From the NCBI GenBank assembly GCA_018970845.1, contig JAGWVO010000008.1, positions 1-23,491 of the forward strand: 23,491 nt of DNA, in the 5' to 3' direction. Below, piece by piece: positions 22,327 through 23,491 of this stretch. The notes below the pieces were generated by a model, which saw nothing but the letters and a program-made list of their open reading frames with translations, searched no databases and was not told where the DNA came from. How positions within the stretch are numbered: the stretch's first letter is position 1; every line of letters starts with the position of its first letter. This DNA comes from Planctomycetota bacterium (GTDB taxonomy: Bacteria > Planctomycetota > Planctomycetia > Gemmatales > Gemmataceae). The translations under genes and the position numbers were made by a program.

Positions 22327-23430
22327 ATGTTCGCTTGCATGTCCGTTCTGGCCATCGCGTTCGCGCAGGCCGTCGACCCGCGCCCCGGCGCCAAGCAGGT
22401 CGATCTCGCGATCTGCCTTGACACATCCAACAGCATGGACGGCCTGATCGACTCGGCGAAGATCAAGCTCTGGCGCATCGTCAACGACCTCGCCAGGATC
22501 GATCCGGCGCCCAGCCTTCGAGTCGCCCTGTTCAGCTACGGCAACAACGCCAACGATCCGTCCAAGGGTTGGGTGCGCCAGGAGATCGGCCTCACCCACG
22601 ACATCGACGAGGTCTACCGCAAGCTGTTCGAGTTGCGCACCAACGGCGGCAACGAGTTTGTCGCCCGCGTTTGCCGCGACGCCCTGGTCGACCTCAAGTG
22701 GTCGGATCAAAAGGGGGCGCTCAGGATCGTTTTTGTCTGCGGCAATGAGCCAGCCGACCAGGACAAGGAGGTCGGCCTTCCCAGCGTCGTCAATTTGGCC
22801 AAGAAGAAGGATGTCGTGGTCAACACGATCTATTGCCAGTACGGCCGTCCCGACGAGGAGTCGGGCTGGAAGCTGTTCTCGGGCATGTGTGGCGGAAAGC
22901 ACGCGGTGATCGACCAGAACAAGAAGCGCCCGGTGATCGACACCCCTTTCGACAAGGACATCCGCGACCTCTCGGGACGGATCAACGACACCTATGTGCC
23001 GTTTGGCGCCGCGGGCCGCGCCGGCCGCGAGAACCAGGCCATGCAGGACAACAACGCGCTCAAGGCCGCGCCCTCGGCGGCGCTGGACCGCGGCGGTTTC
23101 AAGGCCTCGGGCCTTTACTTCAACGACTGGGACCTCATCGACAAGCTCAAGGCCAACCCCAAGCTCGACCTCCGTTCCCTCAAGGCGGAGGACCTTCCTT
23201 CCGAGATGCGGGAAATGTCCGGCGAGCAGCGCGAGGCCCATGTGAAAAGGAAGATGGCCGAGCGCGCCGAGATCCAGGGCAGGATGTCCGACCTGGCGGC
23301 CAAGAGGGCCAGGTTCATCGAGGAGGCTGAGAAGAAGATTCCAGCCGACGCGGGCGAGAAGGGTTTCGACGAGGCCGTGCGCGCGATGCTGCGCGAGCAG
23401 GCCGCCGCCAAGGAGATGCGGATTCCCTGA
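22327..23430 (+). CDS. Exported VWA-domain protein
   Basis: The protein has 367 aa, with GGGGAGGA 6 nt before the ATG and a short signal peptide (1-14, cleavage near AFA-Q). The von Willebrand factor A domain spans about 24-230. Its metal-ion-dependent adhesion site is complete: DTSNS (32-36; D32, S34, S36), T105 in LRTNGG, and D144 in GNEPAD. Such domains bind protein or polymer ligands through a divalent metal. The C-terminal region (about 290-360) is highly charged and helical (EMREMSGEQREAHVKRKMAE and following), probably a coiled coil. No transmembrane or sorting segment follows, so it is likely soluble in the periplasm. It stands alone between terminators. The ligand is unknown. Confidence 0.9.
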   Translation: MFACMSVLAIAFAQAVDPRPGAKQVDLAICLDTSNSMDGLIDSAKIKLWRIVNDLARIDPAPSLRVALFSYGNNANDPSKGWVRQEIGLTHDIDEVYRKLFELRTNGGNEFVARVCRDALVDLKWSDQKGALRIVFVCGNEPADQDKEVGLPSVVNLAKKKDVVVNTIYCQYGRPDEESGWKLFSGMCGGKHAVIDQNKKRPVIDTPFDKDIRDLSGRINDTYVPFGAAGRAGRENQAMQDNNALKAAPSAALDRGGFKASGLYFNDWDLIDKLKANPKLDLRSLKAEDLPSEMREMSGEQREAHVKRKMAERAEIQGRMSDLAAKRARFIEEAEKKIPADAGEKGFDEAVRAMLREQAAAKEMRIP

Positions 23431-23450
23431 GTGGAAGGGGGTTTGAAAGG

Positions 23451-23471
23451 GGCGCCGGGTGACCCGGCGCC
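23451..23471 (+). terminator. Perfect GC-rich hairpin after the VWA gene
   Basis: GGCGCCGGG (23451-23459) pairs perfectly with CCCGGCGCC (23463-23471) around the loop TGA, 20 nt after the stop codon. No T-tract follows; another GGCGCC copy is at 23476-23481. It may be a terminator or part of a repeat cut by the window edge. Confidence 0.55.
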
Positions 23472-23491
23472 TCACGGCGCCCGGCTCCAAC

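Noticed and set aside
20941..23490. Reverse open frame of 849 aa opposite the exported unknown and VWA genes
   Set aside because: It crosses a canonical intrinsic terminator and two genes with signal peptides and ribosome sites; composition is that of a shadow.

Overview
The window looks like a chromosomal segment of a high-GC member of the Planctomycetota, probably of the Gemmataceae/Isosphaeraceae kind. The evidence is gene content: an exported DUF1080 protein, a sulfatase, a Tat-exported Gfo/Idh/MocA oxidoreductase, a secreted PQQ-like propeller, a secreted VWA protein, a secreted calpain and a Hanks kinase. This mixture is typical of planctomycetes, but no rRNA or marker gene is present to prove the lineage. 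Two lines counted by hand gave 41/60 GC (9361-9420) and 33/60 GC (9901-9960, inside a toxin gene), so the toxin-antitoxin module is more A+T-rich than its surroundings. No tRNA, rRNA, CRISPR array, phage or insertion sequence was seen.

Left part (1-9523). A reverse-strand gene (110-715) encodes a TPR domain fused to a YggX-like Fe(II)-trafficking domain. It diverges from a forward cluster: DUF1080 protein (801-1514), sulfatase (1525-2850), TIM-barrel isomerase/epimerase (2863-3690), Tat-exported Gfo/Idh/MocA oxidoreductase (3797-5176), closed by a good intrinsic terminator (5206-5235). Together these resemble a glycan pathway using desulfation and C3 oxidation. A second forward operon follows: exported alpha/beta-hydrolase (5271-7307), gamma-carbonic-anhydrase-like protein (7312-7836), small exported protein (7833-8219) and a PQQ-like beta-propeller (8246-9523).

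Middle part (9524-15955). A VapBC-type toxin-antitoxin pair (9595-10217) has its own promoter with a perfect TATAAT. Four reverse-strand genes follow: a D-2-hydroxyacid dehydrogenase, the helicase HrpB, a 390-aa protein of unknown family 4 nt upstream of hrpB, and a soluble non-RD Hanks-type kinase. Between the last two lies a strong nested hairpin (15034-15091) that no gene explains.

Right part (15956-23491). A secreted EF-hand calpain (16105-17235) converges with a secreted NlpC/P60 protein (17249-18079). The latter ends a tight reverse operon, yceH - rluB/rsuA-type pseudouridine synthase - pyrK - nlpC/P60, whose first two junctions are 4-bp ATGA overlaps. The pseudouridine synthase has a long basic low-complexity tail built partly from three 57-bp tandem repeats. 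Divergent from yceH are an exported protein of unknown family (20986-22194), an intrinsic terminator, and a secreted VWA-domain protein (22327-23430) followed by a perfect GC-rich hairpin at the right edge.

Nothing here is a plainly new defence or mobile system. The best leads are the TPR-YggX fusion with its cysteine pairs, the sulfatase/3-keto-glycoside-type cluster, the nested hairpin at 15034-15091, and the repeat tail on the pseudouridine synthase.
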